IMG/VR virus record: IMGVR_UViG_3300048814_000064
Coordinates: 1 to 31,267 of that record
DNA from: a virus
DNA length: 31,267 nt
Direction: 5' to 3' (one strand)
Shown here in pieces: positions 1 to 8,097 of this stretch (its first letter is position 1; every line of letters begins with the position of its first letter). The translations under genes and the position numbers were made by a program. Below the pieces are notes generated by a model. It did no database searches and had not been told where the DNA came from. It saw nothing but the letters and a program-made list of their open reading frames with translations.

Positions 1-262
1 TTCTGGATACCAATTTAGGCTCCTGGCCCATGGGTACATTGTTATCCCACATCGACCATTTCCGAGCATGCTTCTTGACTTCATCGAAGTTCTTTTCCCC
101 GTGCTCATGGTGCCGTTCAACGCGGTCTCTTCCCTGCCTCACAACGGCAGATGCCTGGTTTCGGCCAGACCGCATTTCACGACCCTCGTTCCCGCAAACG
201 GGCAAGGGCACGTCCTCGCCGGGGTTGTGGTCCCCGTTACAACTCACAGCCTTGAGCACCAT
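1..262 (-). CDS. Partial phage protein running off the left edge
   Basis: An open frame on the minus strand runs from an ATG at 262 to the window edge (87 codons seen). The N-terminal half holds two cysteines (SCNG and PVCGNEG) followed by an Arg/His-rich stretch ending RHHEHG. It then becomes Lys-rich (EKNFDEVKKHARKW). I do not recognise the family. It follows the KOW-like gene ending at 309 and is probably the next late gene. The frame stays open upstream of 262 without an obvious Shine-Dalgarno, so the start is uncertain. Nearly the whole first half (98-261) is duplicated in inverted orientation at 21157-21320. That makes it uncertain whether this half is ancestral to the gene or was acquired. 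Confidence 0.4.
   Translation of the reverse strand, partial: MVLKAVSCNGDHNPGEDVPLPVCGNEGREMRSGRNQASAVVRQGRDRVERHHEHGEKNFDEVKKHARKWSMWDNNVPMGQEPKLVSR
98..261. repeat. 164-bp inverted repeat, left copy
   Basis: By eye, 98-261 is the reverse complement of 21157-21320 with one substitution in 164 positions (at 132 by my count; G on the minus strand here, A in the other copy). Similarity stops sharply at both ends. Here the repeat covers codons 1 to about 55 of the partial minus-strand gene. The other copy sits inside an unrelated gene near the lysis cassette. Confidence 0.9.
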
Positions 263-308
263 GAGCGTCTTCAAATTATGCCGCAGTTCGCGTGCATGCG
301 CAACGCTC

Positions 309-1220
309 TCAGCGGGGCGCGCCGTCCTGGCGCTTGATAGTCTCTTCAATGGATTGTAATCGCTGTTGCGTTTCACCGATCGCCTTTGCCACGTCTGGCG
401 AGAACTGCGCCATGATGTCCGCCTCCGTTACATTCGGATCATCATATTGTTTCGCATAATCTCCGGCAGAGAAACTTTCATGGTCTGGATGTATCGGCTT
501 GACTGCAGAATCGGACTTCTTTTCTGGCAATTGGCTTTTTTTCTGCGCTCCGCCCTTGCCGGTAACTTCAGCCCATTTGACGCGATGGGTGCGGCCAGAC
601 GCATCCTTGACGTGCGCGCCGTCGCGGCCCGGCTGACCAACGATTGTCCCCTCTCCTGCGAAGTCCCCGGCCTTGAATGAAATACGATCACCTGGATTGA
701 AGCGTTGAGTGCCGAAACCATGCTTTGCCCCGGCCTCGGGCGGCGCGGCGCCATCACGCTCCTTGGGTTGGTCAGGATTCGCGCGCACCCACTTTTTCTG
801 ATGGCGACCGGTTTTATCCGTTATTTCTTTTTGCGTGAGCCCGGGTCGTCCGGCAACCTTTTCGCCCGGCGGCAGCGCTTTGGCCACCATGGGATCCTCG
901 CGCGCCTCATTGGGTACCATGACGAAGCGGCGGCCGCCGTTGGCGTCCTCGACGATGTGCCCGTCTTCACCGGTTTCGACGATGTTGTAATTTTGGGTCA
1001 CCCGTTTCTTGATGCCGACGACATGCCGCCAATAGATGCGATGCGCGGTCTTGCCAGCCTGGATCGTGGCGCCGTGCTTGCCGGCTGCCGTGACCTTGCC
1101 AGACATGGGGCCCTGCGGATGGTTGAAGAAGACGATGTCACCCACGCAAGCGCTGTGGACATTCAGGCTCTTTTCGGTCTGATCTATGCCCTCGGCAACT
1201 GAGTCTTTGGCCGGCGTCAT
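309..1220 (-). CDS. Phage protein with two KOW/SH3-like segments
   Basis: A 303-residue hypothetical protein. Two segments look like KOW/SH3-like small beta-barrels: one near residues 26-60 (GDIVFFNHPQ...GKVTAAGKHGATIQ) and one near residues 175-215 (GDRISFKAGDFAGEGTIVGQ, then VKDASGRTHRVKWAEV). A Lys/Pro/Gln-rich linker joins them and the C-terminus is helical and charged. No enzymatic motif is visible. It is the fifth gene of the leftward late block, after the S74 fibre gene. I prefer the ATG at 1220, preceded by AGGTGA; a GTG two codons upstream is also possible. A structural or assembly role is likely only from position. The same KOW-like fold is suggested for the gene at 27930-28196. Confidence 0.65.
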   Translation of the reverse strand: MTPAKDSVAEGIDQTEKSLNVHSACVGDIVFFNHPQGPMSGKVTAAGKHGATIQAGKTAHRIYWRHVVGIKKRVTQNYNIVETGEDGHIVEDANGGRRFVMVPNEAREDPMVAKALPPGEKVAGRPGLTQKEITDKTGRHQKKWVRANPDQPKERDGAAPPEAGAKHGFGTQRFNPGDRISFKAGDFAGEGTIVGQPGRDGAHVKDASGRTHRVKWAEVTGKGGAQKKSQLPEKKSDSAVKPIHPDHESFSAGDYAKQYDDPNVTEADIMAQFSPDVAKAIGETQQRLQSIEETIKRQDGAPR

Positions 1221-1248
1221 GCTCACCTGCGTTTGCAGAGGGTGAGCA

Positions 1249-3156
1249 TTAGTGCGTCAACTGCTTGACTTGGGCTTTAAGATCATTGATCTCGTGCTGC
1301 TGTTCCTGCATTCCCTTCACCAACAACGCCACCATCTGTTCATAGCGCACGCCGCTTGGGGTTCCTTCGTTCGGGCCGCTCTGATAGGTCGCCGCGAGAC
1401 GCGGATCTACGGCCATTACGTCCTGAGCAATGAGACCTACTTGGCGGCCTAAATGACTCGGGTTTACTTTCGGCTTGAGGTCGTAACTCACTGGCTTGAG
1501 CTGCATGATTTCATCAAGGCCCACGTCGAGCGGGTCAATGTTCTCTTTCATCCTGCCGTCTGAGAGCAGACACGTTGTCGTGGTGTCGTACGTTAAATTA
1601 CCACTAACCCCAAGACAGACGGTGCCGGTTTGGACGGCACTGCTTGATGCAAGATTTGGCATCGCAACCGTGTTATCCCCTAATAGGATCTGAGTATTCG
1701 CGGTTTGCTGAGTCGTGCCTGATGCCGCGACATGCGCGCTCTGAAGCGCCAATGTTGCTGCGGTGCCGGTGCCGGTCCCTAGACCCGGTTGAATCGTCAG
1801 CGTGGCGCCAGCAACGTTGTTGTCCGTACCGCCGCGTGAGCCTTGCGCTCCCAGGGTTTGATTGACCGGTGTGGCCGAGGGGGTGTTGCCAAGCTGAATG
1901 TTGCCGGATGATTGGCTCGTGATGTAATCGCGGGAGCCCCAGGATACTGAAGCATTAGAGGCCAGTGAGAGTCCTGCACCCGCGGCGATAGTGCCTGCAC
2001 TTGTGACGACGCCCGCCGTACTGACTTTGAATTGGCTCGACCCTCCAACCTGCCAATCGACCAAATAGCTTGTGGCAGTACATACCGTGCATGTGATGTT
2101 GGCGAAGTCAATGATGCCATCGACCGCCGAGGCATCGTTGACGGTACCGGTGATGTTGCGGCCGAATCCAGTGGTGCCTGATGTCAGCGACAAACCTGTG
2201 CTGGTTTGCGTGTAGGCGTTAGCGGCGCTTGTCAGGGTGGGCGACGTCAGAGTCTTGTTGGCGAGCGTTTGCGCGCCTGCGAGATCCACCAACGTGTCGT
2301 TGGCTGCGGGCACGTGTAGGGTGTAATTGGTCGCGCTGGCGTTGTCGCTGGTAAAGGTCGTCGCGCCGCTGGATGAACCCAGCAACAACAGATCTGAATT
2401 GGTGAAGGTCTTGGCGGCCGTGAAGGTCTGGGCGTTATTGAGCACATCGACCGTACCGGTCGTGGTCGGAAACGTCATCGTCGTGGAATCAGTGCCAGCG
2501 AAGGTGAGGGAATTCGTGAAGTTGAGAGTTTTGCCAGCCGTTCCCGTCAGCGTGTAAGTGCTGGCCGGGAATGCATTGCCGTTGATGCTGGCGGCGGTCG
2601 CGGCACCCAAGTTGGGCGTCACCAACGTCTTATTCGTTAGCGTTTGCGTGTCTGTCGTGCCGACGGGAGCGCTGCCGCCCGCTGTAGTGGTAGCGCTACA
2701 AAGCGCGGTGTTTGCGGCTGGTGCCGCACTCCCGACCGTGCAGTTGCTCAACATCGTGCCAGGAGGCGAAGTCCCTGCTGCCGCATCCGCCGTCCATGTG
2801 CCGGGTGTTCCGGCCGTCGAGCAATATTCCCAGGCGGGAACAGTCGTGTTGTAACGCCACTGACCAATGGTGCAGGAGGCGGGGCGTTGTGCGGTGGTAC
2901 CGGATTGGAGTTGATCGGCGCCAGTGCCCGTGTCGGCAATGCCGATCGGTGTCAGCGTGAGCGCGGACAACGTAGAGGCAACGTATGCCGCAACCTGCGC
3001 CTCGGTACATGCGCGCGTCACTCCTGACTGATCGCAGATCGTCAAGTCAGTCGAGTTGGTGCCGCTCGCCGACGGCAAGTTCTCGACCTTGACCTGGGCC
3101 TGCGCGCCAGCCGAGACCAGTGTCAGCAGTAGAAGATATCGCACAAAGTTTTTCAT
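1249..3156 (-). CDS. Tail-fibre-type protein with Sec signal and C-terminal peptidase S74 chaperone
   Basis: A 635-residue protein. The first 20 residues (MKNFVRYLLLLTLVSAGAQA) look like a cleavable Sec signal peptide. Residues 25-500 are Thr/Ser/Ala/Gly-rich and repetitive, with recurring TLTNKTL and TLANKTLTSPTL motifs typical of fibre shafts. The last ~104 residues are an intramolecular chaperone domain of the peptidase S74 family, with the Ser-Lys dyad in SDGRMKENI (about S532 and K537), a QVGLIAQDV motif and a final coiled coil. In this family the domain trimerises the fibre and then cuts itself off. A signal peptide on a virion fibre is unusual, so a surface-displayed, host-modifying role cannot be excluded. 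Start at 3156 chosen because the signal peptide begins there and it lies 5 bp after the upstream stop. Confidence 0.85.
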   Translation of the reverse strand: MKNFVRYLLLLTLVSAGAQAQVKVENLPSASGTNSTDLTICDQSGVTRACTEAQVAAYVASTLSALTLTPIGIADTGTGADQLQSGTTAQRPASCTIGQWRYNTTVPAWEYCSTAGTPGTWTADAAAGTSPPGTMLSNCTVGSAAPAANTALCSATTTAGGSAPVGTTDTQTLTNKTLVTPNLGAATAASINGNAFPASTYTLTGTAGKTLNFTNSLTFAGTDSTTMTFPTTTGTVDVLNNAQTFTAAKTFTNSDLLLLGSSSGATTFTSDNASATNYTLHVPAANDTLVDLAGAQTLANKTLTSPTLTSAANAYTQTSTGLSLTSGTTGFGRNITGTVNDASAVDGIIDFANITCTVCTATSYLVDWQVGGSSQFKVSTAGVVTSAGTIAAGAGLSLASNASVSWGSRDYITSQSSGNIQLGNTPSATPVNQTLGAQGSRGGTDNNVAGATLTIQPGLGTGTGTAATLALQSAHVAASGTTQQTANTQILLGDNTVAMPNLASSSAVQTGTVCLGVSGNLTYDTTTTCLLSDGRMKENIDPLDVGLDEIMQLKPVSYDLKPKVNPSHLGRQVGLIAQDVMAVDPRLAATYQSGPNEGTPSGVRYEQMVALLVKGMQEQQHEINDLKAQVKQLTH

Positions 3157-3161
3157 AAGTC

Positions 3162-3308
3162 TCAACCCGTAGTAATCGGCTTGCCCGCATCGGTCGTAAT
3201 TTGCTGACCGGCGTCCGTCGTAATGCCGGTTGGCGGCAACTCGGCTTCGACGACAACCGTATATGTGAAGGCCGGTGATCCTATGTCGCCCACGTGAAGA
3301 CCAAACAT
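3162..3308 (-). CDS. Small phage protein, 48 aa, with ITTDAG repeats
   Basis: A 48-residue protein. Its start is well supported: AAGGAG lies 7 bp upstream of the ATG at 3308 and overlaps the stop of the previous gene. The C-terminal part repeats the motif ITTDAG twice (ITTDAGQQ, ITTDAGKP), followed by ITTG. No membrane segment or known motif is seen. It sits between the small beta-rich protein (3320-3637) and the S74 fibre gene (start 3156), so it probably belongs to the same virion operon. Function unknown. Confidence 0.6.
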   Translation of the reverse strand: MFGLHVGDIGSPAFTYTVVVEAELPPTGITTDAGQQITTDAGKPITTG

Positions 3309-3319
3309 GAAAGATCTCC

Positions 3320-3637
3320 TTATGTGTTCGCGATGACGGAAACGATGGAACCCGGAGCGACGCTAAAGTATTCGGTCTGATTTGCGGGCAGCCGAGCATT
3401 GGCTGTGGTGGCGACCGCCGCGGGATTATTCGGTCCAGAAATAGCGATCGAGCACGTCGTATCCGTGTTGACGCGGATTAAATTCGTGCCGCCGCTGACG
3501 GGTTTCGAAGGGTTGGCGGTGCCACTGATGGCCACCACTTGTTCCTCGATCGGCGGCATCGCGACGACAGGAACAACTCCGGCGCCGCGACCAATTCCTT
3601 GGGCGACGGACGGGAATTCGGCGATGTAGAGTGGCAT
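3320..3637 (-). CDS. Small beta-rich phage protein, possibly structural
   Basis: A 105-residue protein rich in Val, Ala, Thr and Pro, of the type often found near portal and capsid genes: an N-terminal VVAISGTANPSKP stretch, then FVR-like strands (NLIRVNTDTTCSIAISG) and a C-terminal RLPANQTEYFSVAPGS. These features suggest a small beta-sandwich, but I cannot name a family. An overlapping frame at 3426-3698 is Arg-rich and looks like a shadow. The gene follows the portal by 63 bp and its stop codon overlaps the Shine-Dalgarno of the next small gene. Confidence 0.65.
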   Translation of the reverse strand: MPLYIAEFPSVAQGIGRGAGVVPVVAMPPIEEQVVAISGTANPSKPVSGGTNLIRVNTDTTCSIAISGPNNPAAVATTANARLPANQTEYFSVAPGSIVSVIANT

Positions 3638-3700
3638 GACGCGCCTTTCGTGGTGATCGATAGAGTCTTAACTCTAACGTCACGACAAACGACGGCACCG

Positions 3701-5461
3701 CTAGAACTCCTCCGACGAAAAGACGGGAAGCCCGAACGCTTTACTCATCACCTTGTTGGCGGCAGCCGGCGGGACGCCACCCGGTTGGCCGGGCTGGTCG
3801 CCATCGTCGGTATCCTGGCCGTCGCCAGGCGGTGCGCCCGGATCTTGCGCAGAGCCAAAGTCATCGCCATCGCCAGGCTCACCCATGCCGGGCTGCGCCT
3901 CGCCAGGCTGGCCGAAGTCGGCATTCTCGGCCTGTTGCTCCGCCTGCCACACGCTGAGTAGTGACGCGTTGAGCGGCGCATCGCCCCACGCGCCTTCCGC
4001 TTTGTCTTCGCCGCGCGCCGCGCGCAGTTCGTTGACGGTATTGCATAACTTGACTTCTTCGAAAGACTGCTTCTTGTCTTCGTCATCGAGGCCTTCCCAG
4101 ACGAAGCAAAACTTGTCGGAAAACGTGCCGACGACAAAATCGGTGAAGATGTTCGAGAAATAGGTGAGCAGCGGACGCAGGCCCTTGTCCTTGGAATTGG
4201 TCAACTTCTCTTCCGTGTCATTGCCGGACAGGCTCGACGTCGTACCGGCGCTGAAGCTCTCGAAGTTGATTTCGTCTGGCGCAATACAATAGAGCGCGCA
4301 GATGATCGAGGTCAGGAGCGTCATCCATTTTGCGAACATGACTTCATTCGCGGCGGCGCCGAGTTCCTGATACGCGGCCTTCGATTCCTGATCCTTCGAG
4401 ATCATGACCGGCAGGTTCCACGCGTTGTTGACGCCCTTGACCATGGCGGCCCAGTAGCGCTTGAACTGTCCGATGTCGGCTTCGGTGTAGTTTCCCGACA
4501 GATGGAGGAGTCCCTTGGGGATGCTGTTGCTGTCGAAATACTTGGTGTTGTAGGTGAAGGCATTCAGGAACCCCGTCACCACGCGGATCAGCAGTTCGGT
4601 TTCCGATAGGCCATAGCCGCCGGCAATGACGTCGGTGCGCGGGTTGCGCGGCACATAGATCAAATCATTGTAGGTGTAAGCCGATCGGATGCGCCCCTGG
4701 ATGACTTGGAGCGCGAAGACCTCGTCATCGCCCTCATAGCCTTCCTCCGAACAGAGCCGGATCGTCGAGCCGTCGACGGCATACATGCCGTCAAGGCCAA
4801 GACTGCGATCGCGCTTGAATTCCGTCTCGATGGGCGCCGAGTCCATGGTGAGCGTGTCACGCACCGCCTTGGCCATGAAGTTCGAGAAACTGTCGCGCTT
4901 CAGGCGTTGCCGGCGTCGCGGATCGGTCTCCCAGCCACAATGGGTGAAAAACTGTTCCAGCAAAACGATCGACTGCTTTTCGTCGCCTTTCGGCTGCCGG
5001 TCGTCATCCTTGAACCGAATATTGAAACCCGGGTCGTCGCTCTTGCCCACCTGGCAAAACCGGGAACACTGGCGGACACGCGTCATGATGACGGCATTCA
5101 AGATCGGCGTCTGCTCGACCATGCTGCGCATGCCGTCGAACGAGAGGTTGCCGGGTCTCTCGAAATAGTCGCCGTTGACGTTGATCTGCATGTCGTCGAT
5201 CCAAACCGACTGCATGCCGCGCTTGTGGCCTTCCGTTCTCTTGGACGGGAAAGGGATGATGTTGTTTTTCTGCAGCGCCTTATTTAAGACCTGCTCCTCG
5301 AGGTCGGCATTGATGTAGTCGATGATCGGCTGAATGTCGGAAGCCGGCAGCAAATCCGACATGGCGCGCGGCATGAGCGCCCGCTGGGCAACCGAAGTCG
5401 CGTCGATGCGTTCGTCGCGAGGCGCGTCGCCGTTCAGGGCAACCGAAAGAGGGGTATCCAT
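3701..5461 (-). CDS. Phage portal protein, HK97-like
   Basis: A 586-residue protein. The central region has features of HK97-family portals: a YVPRNPRTD stretch, then GGYGLSETELLIRVV, a long helix (TGFLNAFTYNTKYFDSN) and SIPKGLLHLSGN. Portals form the dodecameric DNA channel at one capsid vertex and dock terminase and tail. The C-terminal ~70 residues are a Gly/Asp/Pro/Gln-rich tail, often disordered. I use the ATG at 5461 (MDTPLSV), 8 bp after the upstream stop; a longer frame to 5527 would overlap that gene. It is about 20 kb from terminase in this window with no capsid gene alongside, which is not the usual order. Confidence 0.85.
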   Translation of the reverse strand: MDTPLSVALNGDAPRDERIDATSVAQRALMPRAMSDLLPASDIQPIIDYINADLEEQVLNKALQKNNIIPFPSKRTEGHKRGMQSVWIDDMQINVNGDYFERPGNLSFDGMRSMVEQTPILNAVIMTRVRQCSRFCQVGKSDDPGFNIRFKDDDRQPKGDEKQSIVLLEQFFTHCGWETDPRRRQRLKRDSFSNFMAKAVRDTLTMDSAPIETEFKRDRSLGLDGMYAVDGSTIRLCSEEGYEGDDEVFALQVIQGRIRSAYTYNDLIYVPRNPRTDVIAGGYGLSETELLIRVVTGFLNAFTYNTKYFDSNSIPKGLLHLSGNYTEADIGQFKRYWAAMVKGVNNAWNLPVMISKDQESKAAYQELGAAANEVMFAKWMTLLTSIICALYCIAPDEINFESFSAGTTSSLSGNDTEEKLTNSKDKGLRPLLTYFSNIFTDFVVGTFSDKFCFVWEGLDDEDKKQSFEEVKLCNTVNELRAARGEDKAEGAWGDAPLNASLLSVWQAEQQAENADFGQPGEAQPGMGEPGDGDDFGSAQDPGAPPGDGQDTDDGDQPGQPGGVPPAAANKVMSKAFGLPVFSSEEF

Positions 5462-5469
5462 AATTGGAA

Positions 5470-5694
5470 CTATAGAGTCACGACTCCCGCCGCTATTTCC
5501 AGAACCTTGGCGTGATGGGCGATACAAAGACCGATGGCGTCATCCTCGGTTTTGGCAAAGCCTACGTTGACCCAAAAATTCCCCGGTTTAACCCATGCGG
5601 CCCACGGATAGCGATCGCAGACGCCCGCGTACCCGGGCCGCAGTGGCTGCATTTTTTTGACGGCGTAGCCGGCGGGAAGATCAAGATTGCTCAT
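5470..5694 (-). CDS. Small phage protein upstream of the portal
   Basis: A 74-residue protein with several aromatics (YPWAAWVKPGNFWVNVGF) and an AKTEDDAIGLCIAHHAKVLEIA helix. It is the first gene of the leftward late block and lies 8 bp before the portal start, so the two are probably co-transcribed. No recognised domain. The start at 5694 has only a weak ribosome-binding site. Confidence 0.55.
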   Translation of the reverse strand: MSNLDLPAGYAVKKMQPLRPGYAGVCDRYPWAAWVKPGNFWVNVGFAKTEDDAIGLCIAHHAKVLEIAAGVVTL

Positions 5695-5797
5695 TTTTCA
5701 ACCTACTCAAAAAAGGGAAACAGGTCTCTTGATCCAAGGTTCCGATTAGCGTAGGGTAACACCCTCTCGTGTGGGGGTAAATTAAAAGGAGATTGCC
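5695..5797. promoter_or_regulatory. Divergent intergenic region between late and early blocks
   Basis: This 103-bp spacer separates genes read leftward (from 5694) and rightward (from 5798), so it should hold promoters for both. I see a short inverted repeat AGGGT-AAC-ACCCT near 5753 that could be an operator half-site pair. A strong Shine-Dalgarno (AAAAGGAG) serves the TTG start at 5798. No good sigma-70 pair is visible on either strand. Confidence 0.35.
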
Positions 5798-6001
5798 TTG
5801 AGTTTACGTGCAGCCATGTTGCCGGTATTGAAGGAGTGGGTTCAGATGGAAGCCAAGTTGGCTGTCGCCAGCGATCAAAAAACCGCGGATCGCGCGGCGG
5901 TTCTGCATACCCAATTGCGCGATGCTTTGGAGGCGGATGAGAAACGCGAGGAACTTCTTGACGAAATCGCACGCGGCCGTGGTGTCTTCTCTTCGCGATG
6001 A
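5798..6001 (+). CDS. Small helical phage protein, TTG start
   Basis: A 67-residue, highly charged, probably all-helical protein (KEWVQMEAKLAVASDQKTAD..., EADEKREELLDEIARG). The TTG start is credible because AAGGAG precedes it at good spacing. It overlaps the next gene by ATGA, so the two are translationally coupled. First gene of the rightward block. Function unknown. Confidence 0.6.
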   Translation: MSLRAAMLPVLKEWVQMEAKLAVASDQKTADRAAVLHTQLRDALEADEKREELLDEIARGRGVFSSR

Positions 6002-6354
6002 ACGAGATCCTTATCGGCGCCGGTAACGAACCAGATCTCAATCAGCAACTCAAAGACGCCAAGAACGCCTATCAGGAGGTGATCATGGGCGGCGGGCTAG
6101 ATATCGCCGAACTCGCCCTGCAGGGATTCTTGCTGGCGTCATTCGCTAAAGCAGAACTGAATGCGTTGCGGACTACATTGCTGCGCGTCGCCGACAACGA
6201 CAATCCGTTCAACGACGTGACGGCGCTGACAGAAGACGCCATCACGCGCGCCAGCATCGAAGCCATCAAAACGGCCACCGCCACCATTCTCGGCCAGGTT
6301 TCTACTCCGGTGCTGGCCAATGCCGCCGAGATTGCCGCCGTGAAGCGCCGATGA
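5998..6354 (+). CDS. Hypothetical phage protein, 118 aa
   Basis: A 118-residue protein, mostly helical, with a mildly hydrophobic stretch (LDIAELALQGFLLASFAKAEL) and an Ala/Thr-rich C-terminus. Coupled to the preceding gene by an ATGA overlap. Its stop lies in the sequence CCGATGA, exactly where the tnpB-only IS begins. The same seven bases recur at the far side of the IS as the start of the next gene. Before insertion the two genes probably overlapped by ATGA. Confidence 0.55.
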   Translation: MNEILIGAGNEPDLNQQLKDAKNAYQEVIMGGGLDIAELALQGFLLASFAKAELNALRTTLLRVADNDNPFNDVTALTEDAITRASIEAIKTATATILGQVSTPVLANAAEIAAVKRR

Positions 6355-6355
6355 T

Positions 6356-6560
6356 TTGACTGCTCCCCGCCCTAAAGGACGGGGATTCTTGCTTCCCAGA
6401 GAACTGCCTTTGCACATCTATATGCACACCGGACTGACATTCTCTCCACAAGCTGACACCGCAAGTCCTGCGGCCAATACATTGCGTGCGGCATTCACAT
6501 CCCGGTCATGGGTCACGCCGCATTCGGGACACGTCCACTCGCGGACGTTGAGCGGCAACG
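6356..6560 (-). ncRNA. Predicted omega-RNA (reRNA) of tnpB, extent inferred
   Basis: In characterised IS200/IS605 elements the guide RNA of TnpB overlaps the 3' end of tnpB and the right end, and its guide is the flanking DNA. The corresponding region here is the last ~140 bp of tnpB plus the right end on the minus strand, with the hairpin at 6365-6384. The guide would then come from the phage sequence just left of 6356. The coordinates are an inference from architecture; only the hairpin is directly visible. Confidence 0.35.
6365..6384. repeat. Right-end hairpin of the tnpB-only IS
   Basis: CCCCG and CGGGG arms flank a CCTAAAGG inner part, with one mismatch. This GC-rich stem-loop lies just inside the proposed element end and 3' of tnpB. 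It is the kind of single-stranded structure that TnpA recognises and that also forms part of the omega-RNA scaffold. Confidence 0.75.
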
Positions 6561-7551
6561 AGACCAACACGTACCCACAGTCGTTGCAGCGCTTGCTCGA
6601 CGGATACCATTTGTCGATACCGATCAGTTCACGCCCGTACCACTGCGACTTGTACTCCAACTGCCGCACAAACTCCGACCAGCCCGCATCGCTGATGGAT
6701 TTGGCGAGACAGGAATTCTTCTGCATGTTGCTGACGGCCAGCGTCTCCACGGCGATCACTTGGTTTTCGTTGACCAACCGGGTTGAGAGCTTATGCAGAA
6801 AATCCTTGCGCGCATCGGCGATATGCGCATTCAGTCGGGCGACTTTCAACTTCGCCTTCGCTCGATTCTTCGAGCCTTTGACCTTCTTGGCCGCCCGCCG
6901 CTGCAACAGGCCAAGCCTAGATTCATGTTCCCTGAACGTATTCGGAGCGGCGATCTTCTCGCCGGTCGAGAGAATCGCGAAGTGCGTCAAGCCTAAGTCG
7001 ATGCCCACTTTTCCTGTGGCTTTGCGCTTTTTCGATACCGTATCGTCGCATAGCAAGGAGACGAAGTACCGCGAGGCGGTATCTTTGGTCACGGTCACGG
7101 TCGTCAGCACCGCAGCTTTAGGCAGTGTGCGTGACCAGCGGATTGCTAATGGCGCATCCATCTTGGCGAGTTTCAGTGCCTTGCCATCCCATTTGAAGGC
7201 GCTCGTGGTGTATTCAGCCGCTTGCTTGTCATGCCGCGACTTGAAGGTTGGGTACTTTGCCCGCTTGGCAAAGAAGTTAGCGAATGCAGTCTGCAAATGG
7301 CGTAGCGATTGCTGCACCGGAACGGAGCTGACTTCGTTCAGCCACAGATGCTCAGGGTCTTTCTTGAGCTTCGTCAATGCGGCGGAGGTTGCGTGATAAC
7401 CCATCCGTTCCTGCCGCTCGAACCAGGCATCGGTACGCTCGCGCAGCATCCGATTGTAGACAAAGCGCGCACAGCCGAAAGTCTGCGCCAAGATCGTCTC
7501 TTGGGTCTGCGTAGGGTAGAAGCGAAAGCGGTAAGCACGCTTGATTTCCAT
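6418..7551 (-). CDS. tnpB: TnpB, RNA-guided nuclease of IS200/IS605 type
   Basis: A full-length 377-residue TnpB. RuvC-I Asp is in GIDLGLTHFA (about D185), RuvC-II Glu in VIAVETL (about E269) and RuvC-III Asp in HDRDVNAARN (about D351). A zinc-ribbon with two CxxC pairs (RCNDC and TCPEC) lies between them, and the N-terminus (MEIKRAYRFRFYPT) is the standard helix-turn-helix entry. All catalytic and zinc residues are present, so it is predicted active. TnpB uses an omega-RNA from the element's 3' end to cut DNA next to a short TAM, which favours element retention. It is inserted against the direction of the early operon. Confidence 0.93.
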   Translation of the reverse strand: MEIKRAYRFRFYPTQTQETILAQTFGCARFVYNRMLRERTDAWFERQERMGYHATSAALTKLKKDPEHLWLNEVSSVPVQQSLRHLQTAFANFFAKRAKYPTFKSRHDKQAAEYTTSAFKWDGKALKLAKMDAPLAIRWSRTLPKAAVLTTVTVTKDTASRYFVSLLCDDTVSKKRKATGKVGIDLGLTHFAILSTGEKIAAPNTFREHESRLGLLQRRAAKKVKGSKNRAKAKLKVARLNAHIADARKDFLHKLSTRLVNENQVIAVETLAVSNMQKNSCLAKSISDAGWSEFVRQLEYKSQWYGRELIGIDKWYPSSKRCNDCGYVLVSLPLNVREWTCPECGVTHDRDVNAARNVLAAGLAVSACGENVSPVCI

Positions 7552-7597
7552 GCCTCACACTTTACCACATTTTCGTGTAAACAACACAAGGAGCAGC

Positions 7598-7621
7598 CCT
7601 TCCTCCCCGGCCTGAAGGCCG
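7598..7621 (-). repeat. Left-end core of the tnpB-only IS, shared with the second IS
   Basis: On the minus strand this contains GGCCTTCAGGCC followed by GGGGAGGAAGG. The 24 bases are identical to 29982-30005 on the plus strand, the left end of the IS605-type element with tnpA. The flanking bases differ. This indicates that the two elements share a TnpA recognition hairpin. Confidence 0.85.
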
Positions 7622-7643
7622 AGGTTTCCGCGCTGAATATCCG

Positions 7644-7829
7644 ATGAAATGGCACGAAGATGTCGCTCGCGCCGACACGCACGCGAAGACGCACCCGCAG
7701 CAACGCGGCGCCCCGCCGCATTGGAATCGCTGCAACTTCGTAGGTGACGACGGCGAGCGCTGCCGGAAATTCGAGGGTCACGACGGCGAGCATGAGCCGT
7801 ATGTACCGAAGGAACGCCATGGGGATTGA
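7644..7829 (+). CDS. Small Cys/His protein with GHDGEHE motif
   Basis: A 61-residue protein whose C-terminal half has the pattern C-x8-C-x5-H-x3-H (RCNFVGDDGERCRKFEGHDGEHE). This matches the small zinc-knuckle-like motif often seen in phage and actinobacterial small proteins ending GHDGxH. Zinc binding is inferred. The ATG at 7644 lies within the CCGATGA flank of the IS, so the IS inserted just upstream. Any original translational coupling to the 5998-6354 gene is lost. Confidence 0.55.
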   Translation: MKWHEDVARADTHAKTHPQQRGAPPHWNRCNFVGDDGERCRKFEGHDGEHEPYVPKERHGD

Positions 7830-8097
7830 TTCGCGAGACTGGCTAAAAGAAGGGATGGACGTTCTTGAGGCGCTCAATCTTACTGCTGCCCCAGTTTTTC
7901 AAAATCTTAAGCGGATTGAGGAAGAACTGAAGGCTGCCGATCAATTGGCGGATGCCCTATTCCATGTCGATCTGACGGCTTCTGCGAAGCAATCCCTTCA
8001 TCATTACCGCAAAACCGGTATTTGGAACTCTACCGGTGGCGTCGCCACGTGGGCGCCAAAAACGCGGCAATCACATGGCATGACTGGGATTTGCTAA
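7819..8097 (+). CDS. Hypothetical phage protein, 92 aa
   Basis: A 92-residue protein beginning MGIDSRDWLKEGMDVLEAL, helical and charged in the middle (NLKRIEEELKAADQLADALF). The start overlaps the preceding gene by 11 bp and is preceded by AAGGAA. The stop codon lies inside the 20-bp palindrome at 8093-8112. No recognised family. Confidence 0.5.
   Translation: MGIDSRDWLKEGMDVLEALNLTAAPVFQNLKRIEEELKAADQLADALFHVDLTASAKQSLHHYRKTGIWNSTGGVATWAPKTRQSHGMTGIC

Larger units (their letters stand above)
6355..7640 (-). mobile_element. tnpB-only IS of the IS200/IS605 superfamily (IS1341-like)
   Basis: One tnpB gene lies between subterminal hairpins and there is no tnpA. Read on the minus strand, the left end contains an imperfect hairpin near 7598-7624 and the right end a hairpin at 6365-6384, after which the element appears to finish in TCAA (6359-6356), a typical right-end cleavage sequence in this superfamily. 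CCGATGA flanks it at 6348-6354 and 7641-7647. The 24-bp left-end core at 7598-7621 is identical (reverse complement) to the left end of the IS605-type element at 29982-30005. Such elements lack their own Y1 transposase and rely on TnpA in trans. Boundaries are good to a few bases. Confidence 0.8.

Noticed and set aside
3426-3698. 90-residue Arg-rich protein on the minus strand
   Set aside because: Overlaps the well-formed 105-residue gene in another frame and has shadow-like composition.
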